Positions 35,058 through 41,512 of a DNA stretch of 64,000 nt are shown here, piece after piece. The position numbers and the translations under genes were made by a program. Below the pieces are notes generated by a model that was given only the letters and a program-made list of their open reading frames with translations, searched no databases and had not been told where the DNA came from. Position 1 is the stretch's first letter, and each line of letters starts with the position of its first letter. Location of the stretch: contig JAFLSY010000010.1 of NCBI GenBank assembly GCA_022510745.1, forward strand, positions 1 to 64,000, in the 5' to 3' direction. The DNA comes from Lachnospiraceae bacterium. GTDB taxonomy: Bacteria; Bacillota; Clostridia; Lachnospirales; Lachnospiraceae.

Positions 35058-35957
35058 TTAATAAATCGTACTTACAAACTCCTCCACATCAATATCTTCT
35101 GTCAGGCAGAAAATGTATTCTATATTGTTGATCATGACATTCACACGCACCGGGCGCTGCATCCATCCGTCAAATTGTTCCCTGGACGGCGGCTCAAACC
35201 GGCCCTCTACCGATTCTTCAAATACAGTAACATATTGTTCATAAGTAAACGAGGGATTAAGTTTGATTACCTCATAAGAGACATCATTGACTGTTAGCTT
35301 ATATTGATCGATGATATCAATATCCAAAGAACTGCCCACCGCCCCCTCATACCGTGAAATGTATATCCAATAACTGCTGTCTCCTTTCGTAAAACAACCT
35401 TGCAGACATACATCGTTTTCTCCTAAGTTTCCTATAAATCTTTCTTTTCCGAGCACCTGCTGACACTCATATTCTCCCATATAAAAATGCGGCAGCATGG
35501 CCTCTGTCAATCCCTGGGAAGTCATCTCCGTATAAAATTCCGGATAACACTCCTCCCAATCATTATGGTCATTCACGCTTTCCACCTCTGCTGTCTGATT
35601 CCACTCACTCCAGTTAAAATATACTCTGTTTACATCAAAATCTCCAAAGTTTGCTCTGATATAGCTGACCCCGTTAGAAATCAAGCGTTCCGCTGCGTAA
35701 AGCAGTTGTTTCCCGGGAAAAGTCATAAAGAAAACCACTGCCAGAGCCGCTGCCGCACAAACATATAAAAACCGTTTTTTTCTCCCGGTTTTGCGCCGTT
35801 CGAACCTTACCTCCGTCTCATCCGGCTCCGTTATAGATCTCTGCTCCATAACCGCACACAACTGCACCTTCTGCTGTTCGGGAAGGTTGATCTGCTGCAT
35901 TGCATCCTGATAATACCTTTGTAACATTGCATTCTTGTCTTCTATTGTTTTACTCAT
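35058..35957 (-). CDS. Membrane-anchored anti-sigma factor-like protein
   Basis: A 299-residue protein with a cytoplasmic N-terminal part (1-60), one membrane helix (FLYVCAAAALAVVFFMTF) and a 220-residue outer domain. It is encoded directly after an ECF sigma factor with an 8-base overlap, the usual place for a cognate anti-sigma factor. The outer domain (FDVNRVYFNWSEWNQ, YIFCLTEDIDVEEFVS) resembles DUF4179/DUF4367-like sensor proteins of Clostridia, but I cannot name it with certainty. It should hold the sigma factor until an envelope signal arrives. Confidence 0.7.
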   Translation of the reverse strand: MSKTIEDKNAMLQRYYQDAMQQINLPEQQKVQLCAVMEQRSITEPDETEVRFERRKTGRKKRFLYVCAAAALAVVFFMTFPGKQLLYAAERLISNGVSYIRANFGDFDVNRVYFNWSEWNQTAEVESVNDHNDWEECYPEFYTEMTSQGLTEAMLPHFYMGEYECQQVLGKERFIGNLGENDVCLQGCFTKGDSSYWIYISRYEGAVGSSLDIDIIDQYKLTVNDVSYEVIKLNPSFTYEQYVTVFEESVEGRFEPPSREQFDGWMQRPVRVNVMINNIEYIFCLTEDIDVEEFVSTIY

Positions 35958-36465
35958 TCCAAAATTCCTCCTTGTCCAGTCTTTTCGCCAACAGTCTCTT
36001 TGCCCGGTTCAGCCGGACACAGACCGTATTGTAATCAAGGCTTAAAATATCCGCAATTTCTCCGGGAGAGTATTCCTCCATATACTGCAGATGAAGAACC
36101 ATTCTGTACTTCTCCGGAAGTCTGTATACTTCCCGCCAGAGAGCTTCACACTGCAGCTTCTGCAGGGTTTTCTGCTCTCCCGATTCAGAATTGTCTGGGA
36201 TTTCGGGAAGCATTGCTTCATCTGTCCGCTTATACTTCCATGGCGTTTTCATTAAATTGTAACAGTGATTGCAGCATACCCGGATCAACCATGCTTTCAT
36301 GTGTTCCTCAGAATCCAGCTCATCATAATGCTCCACCAGCCTCAAAAAAGTCTGCTGCACCATATCCTGAGCTTCTTCCACATTCCCTGTGCGCATCAGG
36401 GCAATTCTGTAGAGCATATCACTATGCTGCTTAACTGCTTCTTCTATCTGTTCCTTCTGCATCAT
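35950..36465 (-). CDS. ECF-type RNA polymerase sigma factor
   Basis: A 171-residue sigma-70 group IV factor. Region 2: HSDMLYRIALMRTGNVEEAQDMVQQTFLRLVEHYDEL and AWLIRVCCNHCYNL; region 4: VYRLPEKYRMVLHLQYMEEYSPGEIADILSLDYNTVCVRLNRAKRLLAKRL with a clear HTH. It lies upstream of and overlaps its probable anti-sigma gene. Its regulon cannot be inferred; a target promoter of its own kind was not recognised upstream. Confidence 0.93.
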   Translation of the reverse strand: MMQKEQIEEAVKQHSDMLYRIALMRTGNVEEAQDMVQQTFLRLVEHYDELDSEEHMKAWLIRVCCNHCYNLMKTPWKYKRTDEAMLPEIPDNSESGEQKTLQKLQCEALWREVYRLPEKYRMVLHLQYMEEYSPGEIADILSLDYNTVCVRLNRAKRLLAKRLDKEEFWNE

Positions 36466-36593
36466 TTCCTATAGTTCTCCATAGTACTGCTTTTTTCTTG
36501 GTACCTTTCTTTAAAGAAGCTTCTACTTATAATACAAAGTTTTCCTTAAAAACTTACAAAAAATTTAAAAATCATTTATCAGCCCATAAATAT

Positions 36594-36613
36594 TGCCGCC
36601 CAAACGGGCGGCA
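36594..36613 (-). terminator. GC-rich hairpin after lipoprotein gene
   Basis: TGCCGCCC (36594-36601) pairs with GGGCGGCA (36606-36613) around AAAC; on the minus strand it is followed by ATATTTATG, a weak tail. Likely terminator of the lipoprotein gene. Confidence 0.55.
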
Positions 36614-36705
36614 GTTTATTGGTCACTATGATGACTGTTTCAGTTCTATTGTGTTGTAGAAATTGCAGCCATCATAAATCAATGCATCTGCTGCATCATC
36701 TCTCA

Positions 36706-37602
36706 TCAATGATTCTCTTTGAATTCTGCAAAGAATGTCAGTTCCAACTCTTTCACCTGTGCAATATAATCCTCCATCATATTCCATGGCACGCCTTCAT
36801 CTTCGAATTCTACGATTTCGCTTTCATCATATGTCTGCTCTCCTGTGGTATTATAAAACCAGCCGGATATGGAATCACCGTAATAACCGGAATAAATGTA
36901 AAAGATTACTTCCAGACTGTTTCCATCCTCTGCTATACGATAAATGCCATAGTCAGTATATGCCGCACCGCTTGAGCCTTCATGGAATATTGTCCCGTCA
37001 TTCAATAAATGATAGCTGTTTCTGGCCCATCCGTCTATCAGCAGGACCGGCTTGTCATCACAGAGGGTATACATCAGCAAAATTCTGTTATTATTCCACA
37101 CCCCTTCTCCTGTATCCGCAATAATAAGCTCCTTAATTCCGTTACCGTCCACATCATAAAATGTATATCCGATTGCGGATAAAGCTTCATTCGTGTCACG
37201 CCCTATCTTTGCTTCCCGAATTCCGACATCACCAAATAATTCATCACCTAAAACAATATCCGTCATGACATCGGCTATGATCACTTCATAGGCATTATCC
37301 ATTATATCCTGATAGGAGGTGCAGGGCTTCAAATAAAGGATATCCTCCTCGTCCGAGCCATCTGCCCCGGCCGCCTCTTCTGCAATATCATCTGCCTGTT
37401 CTGCATGGGCTTCCTGCCCTGCTATTACAGTCTCCTCCCCTGCGGTATCCTCCGAATCCAATTCGCCTACGATGTTTTGATTGTCCATATCAGAGGAATC
37501 CACCTTCGTTTGGGGCAATTCTTCTAAAATATTCGTACTGTTCCCACAGCCCGTCAGTAAGCTGATCAAAACGATGGATATTCCTATTCTGAATTTACGC
37601 AT
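36706..37602 (-). CDS. Lipoprotein with EF-hand-like loop, unknown function
   Basis: A 298-residue lipoprotein: signal peptide ends in LISLLTGCGNS. A long acidic spacer (about 30-90) leads to a globular domain containing DVDGNGIKELIIADTG, an Asp-rich calcium-loop-like segment of the type seen in VCBS/FG-GAP or EF-hand surface proteins, then a beta-rich region. The peptidase-lectin protein at 57388-59073 has a similar segment (YVDEDDIPELVIDTG), so this is a recurring surface module in the organism. Function unknown. Confidence 0.7.
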   Translation of the reverse strand: MRKFRIGISIVLISLLTGCGNSTNILEELPQTKVDSSDMDNQNIVGELDSEDTAGEETVIAGQEAHAEQADDIAEEAAGADGSDEEDILYLKPCTSYQDIMDNAYEVIIADVMTDIVLGDELFGDVGIREAKIGRDTNEALSAIGYTFYDVDGNGIKELIIADTGEGVWNNNRILLMYTLCDDKPVLLIDGWARNSYHLLNDGTIFHEGSSGAAYTDYGIYRIAEDGNSLEVIFYIYSGYYGDSISGWFYNTTGEQTYDESEIVEFEDEGVPWNMMEDYIAQVKELELTFFAEFKENH

Positions 37603-37666
37603 TTTCTATCTCTCCTAATTTGCTTTGAATGCATGATTTTCTAGTTTAGATATGTCTGATTATACG

Positions 37667-37715
37667 AATTCTATTAGCCAAAATCAATATTTTTTCATTT
37701 TTGGCTAATAGAGTT
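37667..37715. repeat. Hairpin repeat, copy 1
   Basis: Arms AATTCTATTAGCCAAAA (37667-37683) and TTTTGGCTAATAGAGTT (37699-37715), one mismatch, then GGTTAAGTTAAC. The same unit recurs at 38021-38060; the two copies flank the coiled-coil gene. Confidence 0.8.
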
Positions 37716-37807
37716 GGTTAAGTTAACAATATCCTGACCTGACATGGGAATTTAATAGACTTTACACCTTGAATGTGATATACTCAATTCACGGGAGGTA
37801 CAAGCGC

Positions 37808-37984
37808 ATGGATGATGAAATCAAAATGATGCTCAATACCATTTTAGATGAAATGGGCAGAATGGAAGATCGGATAAATAAACGTTTTGATGCAGTGGAC
37901 GAACGTTTTGACAAAATAGAAACCCGTTTAGAGACTATGCAGCATGAAATAAACGCTTGTAAGCTTGAAAAGAGAACGGCATAA
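37808..37984 (+). CDS. Coiled-coil mini-protein, unknown
   Basis: I start at 37808 (MDDEIKMMLNTILDEMGRME), with GGGAGG nine bases upstream. The 58-residue product is almost entirely heptad-patterned (INKRFDAVDERFDKIETRLE), so it should form a parallel coiled coil, probably a dimer or trimer. Proteins with this RFDxxDxRFDKIE pattern occur singly or as tandem repeats in Clostridia and some phages; role unknown. It is bracketed by two copies of a hairpin repeat, hinting that gene plus repeats may have moved as a unit. Confidence 0.6.
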   Translation: MDDEIKMMLNTILDEMGRMEDRINKRFDAVDERFDKIETRLETMQHEINACKLEKRTA

Positions 37985-38020
37985 CTGAATACTATTTAAA
38001 AAAATTATTTCGATTACACC

Positions 38021-38060
38021 AATTCTATTAGCCAAAATCATTTTGGGGGCTAATAGAATT
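38021..38060. repeat. Hairpin repeat, copy 2
   Basis: AATTCTATTAGCC (38021-38033) pairs perfectly with GGCTAATAGAATT (38048-38060), with AAAATCATTTTGG between, followed by GTTTAAGTTAA as in copy 1. It could also stop transcription of the coiled-coil gene. Confidence 0.8.
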
Positions 38061-38155
38061 GTTTAAGTTAAGGGGCTAATTTCCTGTTTAGTGTTGCAAA
38101 GTATGATATGATGTCCATGCTGATGCAAAATCGAAATCATAGAAGGAGAAAGGGT

Positions 38156-38665
38156 ATGTATATTGAAAATAAGTATTGGAATAATTACATCGGCGATACG
38201 GATGACAGCCTGACACTTGTGGAGTATCTGGCAGACAAACAAAAGGAAGAAATTTCTTTGGGAGAAATATTTTCCGATATTGGATTGGATAAACTAAATG
38301 GTGACTTTCGTAAACACGATGACCCTTTAACGGTTGTTTTCTCAAATATAGATTCAGATTATGATGAGCAATATGTAGAGTTTTACTATGCCATTGACCT
38401 TATTACTGACCTTGCCGCTTTACTGCTGGAGTGTAAAGTAAGTGGAAGTGTCAATCTGTGCAAATTATTTGGGGGTGACTTGGAAACTGCCGTACCCGAT
38501 GTTCATATCACGGCCACTCCGGAGGAACACGAACTGATGAATAAGGCTCTCAAAGATTTCGTGTCCGCACCGCTTGTGTATGATTTAAGCGAAATGTGTT
38601 CAGAAGAAGAGATGTTGGAAATGGCAACAGTCTGTGAAGAGTTGAGAAATGAATTATACGGATGA
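38156..38665 (+). CDS. Imm68-like immunity protein
   Basis: I start at 38156 (MYIENKYWNNYIGDTDDSLT), with AGAAGGAG in place. The 169-residue acidic protein matches my memory of the Imm68 putative immunity family: WNNYIGDTDDSLTLVEYL near the start, ISLGEIFSDIGLDKL, YAIDLITDLAALLLECKVSGSVNL, ITATPEEHELMNKALKDF and LSEMCSEEEMLEMA. Immunity proteins of this sort protect against polymorphic or contact-dependent toxins. No toxin gene is adjacent, so it may be an orphan immunity gene guarding against competitors. Confidence 0.6.
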   Translation: MYIENKYWNNYIGDTDDSLTLVEYLADKQKEEISLGEIFSDIGLDKLNGDFRKHDDPLTVVFSNIDSDYDEQYVEFYYAIDLITDLAALLLECKVSGSVNLCKLFGGDLETAVPDVHITATPEEHELMNKALKDFVSAPLVYDLSEMCSEEEMLEMATVCEELRNELYG

Positions 38666-38802
38666 TGCGGATGGCCGCCGATAGCATGGAAAGCAGTTTA
38701 AACATGAACTTAATAACATTGGACTATGAACCATGCGAAAAATGGGACCTAAACAGTAGACCGTCTCTGCAAATGCCCATAGAAAGGAGAGCATATCCTG
38801 AC

Positions 38803-38834
38803 ATAAAAAGACCGCTTGATTTCTCAAACGGTCT
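38803..38834 (-). terminator. Terminator of toxin mRNA
   Basis: Minus-strand AGACCGTTTGA-GAAA-TCAAGCGGTCT (38834-38809, one G-U pair, GNRA loop) followed by TTTTTATG. It ends the mRNA coming from the toxin promoter at 39104-39132, giving a transcript of about 290 nt. The antisense promoter overlaps it. Confidence 0.75.
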
Positions 38835-38844
38835 AGTGTATAAT
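38816..38844 (+). promoter_or_regulatory. Promoter of antisense RNA
   Basis: TTGATT (38816-38821), 17-base spacer, TATAAT (38839-38844). A consensus -10 with correct spacing suggests strong constitutive expression, as expected for a type I antitoxin. Confidence 0.7.
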
Positions 38845-38850
38845 CTAATC

Positions 38851-38953
38851 AGAAAGTGATCGGATGCAATATCCGATTGCCCTCAGTAATAAAATGACTT
38901 ATAAGAATAAGCATCCTAAGCTTTTGGACGGTAGAGGATGCTTATTTCTTTTT
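38851..38953 (+). ncRNA. Antisense antitoxin RNA of type I toxin-antitoxin locus
   Basis: Predicted to start about 7 bases after TATAAT and to end at a strong terminator (AATAAGCATCCT 38906-38917 with AGGATGCTTATT 38935-38946, then TCTTTTTATG). It contains a second hairpin (ATCGGAT/ATCCGAT, 38859-38877) and no open frame of interest. Its whole length is complementary to the 3' part of the toxin mRNA and includes the last codons and stop of the toxin gene, the geometry known for TxpA/RatA and BsrG/SR4. Exact ends are inferred. Confidence 0.65.
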
Positions 38954-39022
38954 ATGATTGTCTAGGTAAGACAGTGCCGCGAAGATTACCAGTAAAAGTG
39001 TAAGCACTTCTATAGTATTCAT
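38942..39022 (-). CDS. 26-residue hydrophobic toxin, Hol-Tox type (type I toxin)
   Basis: The frame reads MNTIEVLTLLLVIFAALSYL and ends DNHKKK. One membrane helix (residues 5-20) and a basic C-terminal tail are the signature of putative holin-like toxins (Pfam Hol_Tox, related to TxpA/BsrG-type peptides), which insert into the membrane. The ribosome binding site AGAGGG (39037-39032) is typical for this family and can be hidden by an upstream hairpin. A promoter with a LexA box lies at 39104-39132, and a convergent antisense RNA covers the 3' end. Too short to be found by standard gene callers. Confidence 0.8.
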   Translation of the reverse strand: MNTIEVLTLLLVIFAALSYLDNHKKK

Positions 39023-39031
39023 AGGGCATCA

Positions 39032-39054
39032 CCCTCTTTCGTAAGACTAGAGGG
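39032..39054 (-). promoter_or_regulatory. SD-sequestering hairpin in toxin mRNA leader
   Basis: Minus-strand CCCTCT (39054-39049) pairs with AGAGGG (39037-39032), the ribosome binding site of the toxin. The word TGATGCCCT occurs on both sides, so alternative pairings exist. Translational silencing of this kind is usual in type I toxin mRNAs. Confidence 0.6.
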
Positions 39055-39103
39055 CATCAATATCGGAAATCGCATCCAACTTTCTTTTCAATTATACAAT
39101 TAT

Positions 39104-39132
39104 ATTATAGCGCAAACAGAACAAATGTTCAA
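39104..39132 (-). promoter_or_regulatory. Toxin promoter with LexA (SOS) box
   Basis: Minus-strand TTGAAC (39132-39127), 17-base spacer, TATAAT (39109-39104). The -35 and first part of the spacer are covered by GAACAAATGTTC (39119-39130), a perfect match to the core of the Gram-positive LexA box (GAACRNRYGTTY). LexA bound here would block RNA polymerase; DNA damage would release it. Confidence 0.75.
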
Positions 39133-39230
39133 TTCATTGAAAATGCTACACAAGAAAAAACGATAAACACGGCATTCCTGCCACATTTATCGCATCTTAT
39201 AAAACTACGGAAGATGGGACTTGAACCAAA

Positions 39231-39273
39231 AATAACACGGTCAGGGTGAATATTGAGCCCTGACCGCATTTTT
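39231..39273 (-). terminator. Terminator after DJ-1 gene, possibly bidirectional
   Basis: CGGTCAGGG (39238-39246) pairs with CCCTGACCG (39258-39266); minus-strand tail TGTTATTTTT, plus-strand tail CATTTTTCTT. Confidence 0.8.
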
Positions 39274-39274
39274 C

Positions 39275-39820
39275 TTAATACACAATAGCCTTCGCCAGTT
39301 CCTGCGCCTTTTCTTTCCCGCAGAAACGTTCCACGATCGCAAGTCCGAAATCTATGGCCGTTCCCATTCCTCTGGAGGTTGTCACATGCTCGGATACCTC
39401 CACGGAAGACTGGCTTACCTTAGCGCCGCTTAACTCCTTTTCAAAAGTCGGATAAGAGCAGGTATTCCTATCCTGCAGATATCCTCTGTGTCCGAAAATG
39501 CTGGGAGCCGCACAGATGGCGCTGACGCATTTTCCTGCCTTATAAAAGGCATCCAGCTGTTCCATCAGAGGTGCGCAGGCCTCCAGATTCTTCGTTCCCG
39601 GCATACCGCCCGGCAGTACCAGCATATCCGCGTTTTCAAAATCCGCATCCGCTAAGAGGACATCCGCCAAAACAGGAATACCGTGGGAGCCGGTCACCTG
39701 CTTTTCATTTGATACGGCAACGGTATCCACTCCAATACCCGCTCTTCTGCACAAGTCCACAACAGTCAATGCTTCAATCTCCTCAAAACCTTCCGCCAGA
39801 AAAACCAATATTTTACTCAT
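39275..39820 (-). CDS. DJ-1/PfpI family protein
   Basis: I start at 39820 (MSKILVFLAEGFEEIEALTV), with AGAGAGG upstream; in-frame starts further up have no site. The 181-residue product is a DJ-1/ThiJ protein: conserved Glu in EGFEEIEALT, nucleophile elbow SAICAAPSIFG with the reactive Cys, then YPTFEKELSGAKV and TSRGMGTAIDFGLAIVE. Members are glyoxalase/deglycase-like or redox chaperones; the exact activity is not known for this subgroup. A good terminator follows. Confidence 0.9.
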   Translation of the reverse strand: MSKILVFLAEGFEEIEALTVVDLCRRAGIGVDTVAVSNEKQVTGSHGIPVLADVLLADADFENADMLVLPGGMPGTKNLEACAPLMEQLDAFYKAGKCVSAICAAPSIFGHRGYLQDRNTCSYPTFEKELSGAKVSQSSVEVSEHVTTSRGMGTAIDFGLAIVERFCGKEKAQELAKAIVY

Positions 39821-39877
39821 GTATGAACCTCTCTTTCCATACGGCCCTTTGTCCCTTAAAAAGGACATACCGTATAA

Positions 39878-39906
39878 TTGACATATTTGCGCTGTTATGC
39901 TACTAA
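39878..39906 (+). promoter_or_regulatory. Promoter of CYTH gene
   Basis: TTGACA (39878-39883), 17-base spacer, TACTAA (39901-39906), about 30 bases before the start codon at 39937. Confidence 0.5.
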
Positions 39907-39936
39907 TATAAATAGAACCCACGAAGGAGAATTTCC

Positions 39937-40428
39937 ATGGAAATCGAACGAAAATTTACAATCAGACAACTTCCTGAAAATCTGGAGCTGTATCCCTCTC
40001 TCCGTATAGAGCAGGCCTATCTGAATACTGATCCTGTTGTCCGCGTACGCAGACAAGACGATGAATATTACATGACCTACAAAGGCAGCGGTATGTTGGC
40101 AAGAGAAGAATACAACCTGCCTCTTAACAAAGAAGCCTATCTCCATCTGCGCCAAAAGGCCGATGGTAATATCATTTCAAAAACACGCTATCTGATACCT
40201 TTAAAGCATCCTAAGTTTGCGGAAGGCGGCCCCAAACCGCCTAAGGACTACTCCCTCACCATTGAGCTGGACGTCTTCGACGCCCCTTTTGCTCCTTTGA
40301 TTTTGGCCGAGGTAGAGTTTGGCAGTAAAGCCGCCGCAGAGACCTTCTTACCACCGGATTGGTTCTTAGAAGATGTTACTTATAATGCCGCTTATCATAA
40401 TTCATATCTTAGTATGCGCAAGCTCTAG
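39937..40428 (+). CDS. CYTH-domain protein (inorganic triphosphatase-like)
   Basis: A 163-residue CYTH protein: the N-terminal EIERKF is the ExExK metal/triphosphate motif; VVRVRRQDDEYYMTYKG and SKTRYLIPL give the basic strand residues of the tunnel; LTIELDVFDAPFAPLILAEVEFGSKAAAETF gives the acidic metal ligands. Such enzymes cleave tripolyphosphate or act on related triphosphates. The stop codon lies inside the first hairpin of the 40421-40577 repeat. Confidence 0.9.
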   Translation: MEIERKFTIRQLPENLELYPSLRIEQAYLNTDPVVRVRRQDDEYYMTYKGSGMLAREEYNLPLNKEAYLHLRQKADGNIISKTRYLIPLKHPKFAEGGPKPPKDYSLTIELDVFDAPFAPLILAEVEFGSKAAAETFLPPDWFLEDVTYNAAYHNSYLSMRKL

Positions 40429-40577
40429 CAGGCTGACGCTTGCTAGAGCTCGAAATAGACTGCTGACGCAGTCTATTTCTTATTTATCGCTTGCTAAAGC
40501 CAGCTTTTCCATAAAATTCTATGCCATAAACCAATACTTGCTAGAGCTCGAAATAGACTGCTGACGCAGTCTATTTC
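40421..40577 (+). repeat. Two-copy palindromic repeat after CYTH gene
   Basis: Copy 1 holds two hairpins: AGCTCTAGCA/TGCTAGAGCT (40421-40450) and GAAATAGACTGC/GCAGTCTATTTC (40452-40479, TGAC loop). Copy 2 (about 40537-40577) repeats CTTGCTAGAGCTC and the whole second hairpin exactly. Each is followed by TTATTT, so both may terminate transcription. Between them is a TTGCTAAAGCCAGC variant. Looks like a REP-type element rather than a plain terminator. Confidence 0.75.
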
Positions 40578-40651
40578 TTATTTTATTTCTCTCTTTTGCA
40601 AAAGTGTTCTTGTGACAGGGAAGAATTCGTATTAAGACACACACTGAAAGA

Positions 40652-41497
40652 TCACTCTATGCCTAATTCATTTGCCGCTTGCTGCCAGTGCTGTTCATTA
40701 AGCTGTTCATTGCAATTATTGGCTATTTCGTTTGCCCTATTAAGGACGTATAAAGGATAGTCTATTCCTGTCTGTAAACATTTTGCAACGGATTTTGCCC
40801 ACCAATGATATTTTTTATAAATACCGCTTGTCTTAAAATCTTCAAGCATTTTATCAATATCATAAGGAAGAGAAACCAAATTTATTTGCCATTCTCCATT
40901 AATAAACTCAATCTGTGTAAACTGCGTATTCGTCTGACCATTGATTGGTACTCCAACACTACCGCAATTCACAAGCTTTTTACCATTGTAGTGATAAATA
41001 AACGGATTGTGCGTATGTCCACAAAACAAATAATCTGTTTCGATTTTGCACAGCCATTCTTTGGAGCGTTCCTCATCTGGTAATAACATTTCTCTTATAT
41101 TATCAGGGGAGCCATGACAAATAACAAAAGGCTTGCAGTTTGTGGGGTGAACGATATCCCTAATTGGCATATTTTCAAAGAACAGTAAATCATCTGCCTG
41201 CAACTCTGCGTAAGTACTTAGTAAATTTCCTGACTGAGAGTTATAGCACCATTCATCGGGATGATTTTTGTGATTTATCATTGAGTTGTCACGATTTCCG
41301 CGAATGCACCACGTTTTATATTTTTTAATAGTTTGCTTAACAAATTGAATCGTTTTTTGCGGATACGGACAATCGGTAATATAATCTCCCAAAAATGCAA
41401 CACCGTCAAAATGATTGTTATCTATATAATTTAAACATTCTTCCAATGCAACATAATTTCCATGAATGTCTGATAACAATGCAAGTTTCATTTTCAT
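40652..41497 (-). CDS. Metallophosphoesterase
   Basis: A 281-residue calcineurin-like phosphoesterase: LALLSDIHGNYVALEECL (metal Asp, His), VAFLGDYITDCPYP, CIRGNRDN (GNxD/H), VICHGSP, and LFCGHTHNPF with the GHTH motif. These bind two metals; substrates range from nucleotides to phosphodiesters. The C-terminal 90 residues are extra helical sequence. The gene is clearly more AT-rich than its GH127 and CYTH neighbours, which suggests recent acquisition. Start at 41497 (MKMK) or two codons later. Confidence 0.9.
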   Translation of the reverse strand: MKMKLALLSDIHGNYVALEECLNYIDNNHFDGVAFLGDYITDCPYPQKTIQFVKQTIKKYKTWCIRGNRDNSMINHKNHPDEWCYNSQSGNLLSTYAELQADDLLFFENMPIRDIVHPTNCKPFVICHGSPDNIREMLLPDEERSKEWLCKIETDYLFCGHTHNPFIYHYNGKKLVNCGSVGVPINGQTNTQFTQIEFINGEWQINLVSLPYDIDKMLEDFKTSGIYKKYHWWAKSVAKCLQTGIDYPLYVLNRANEIANNCNEQLNEQHWQQAANELGIE

Positions 41498-41512
41498 TAT
41501 CCCTTTACAAAC

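Noticed and set aside
38662..38859. Open frame after the Imm68-like gene
   Set aside because: It has no ribosome binding site, no recognisable family, and runs into the antisense promoter and toxin terminator.
39210..39232. Possible tRNA 3' remnant (minus strand GGTTCAAGTCCCATC) as an attachment site
   Set aside because: The T-stem does not pair properly and no integrase or second copy was found in the window.
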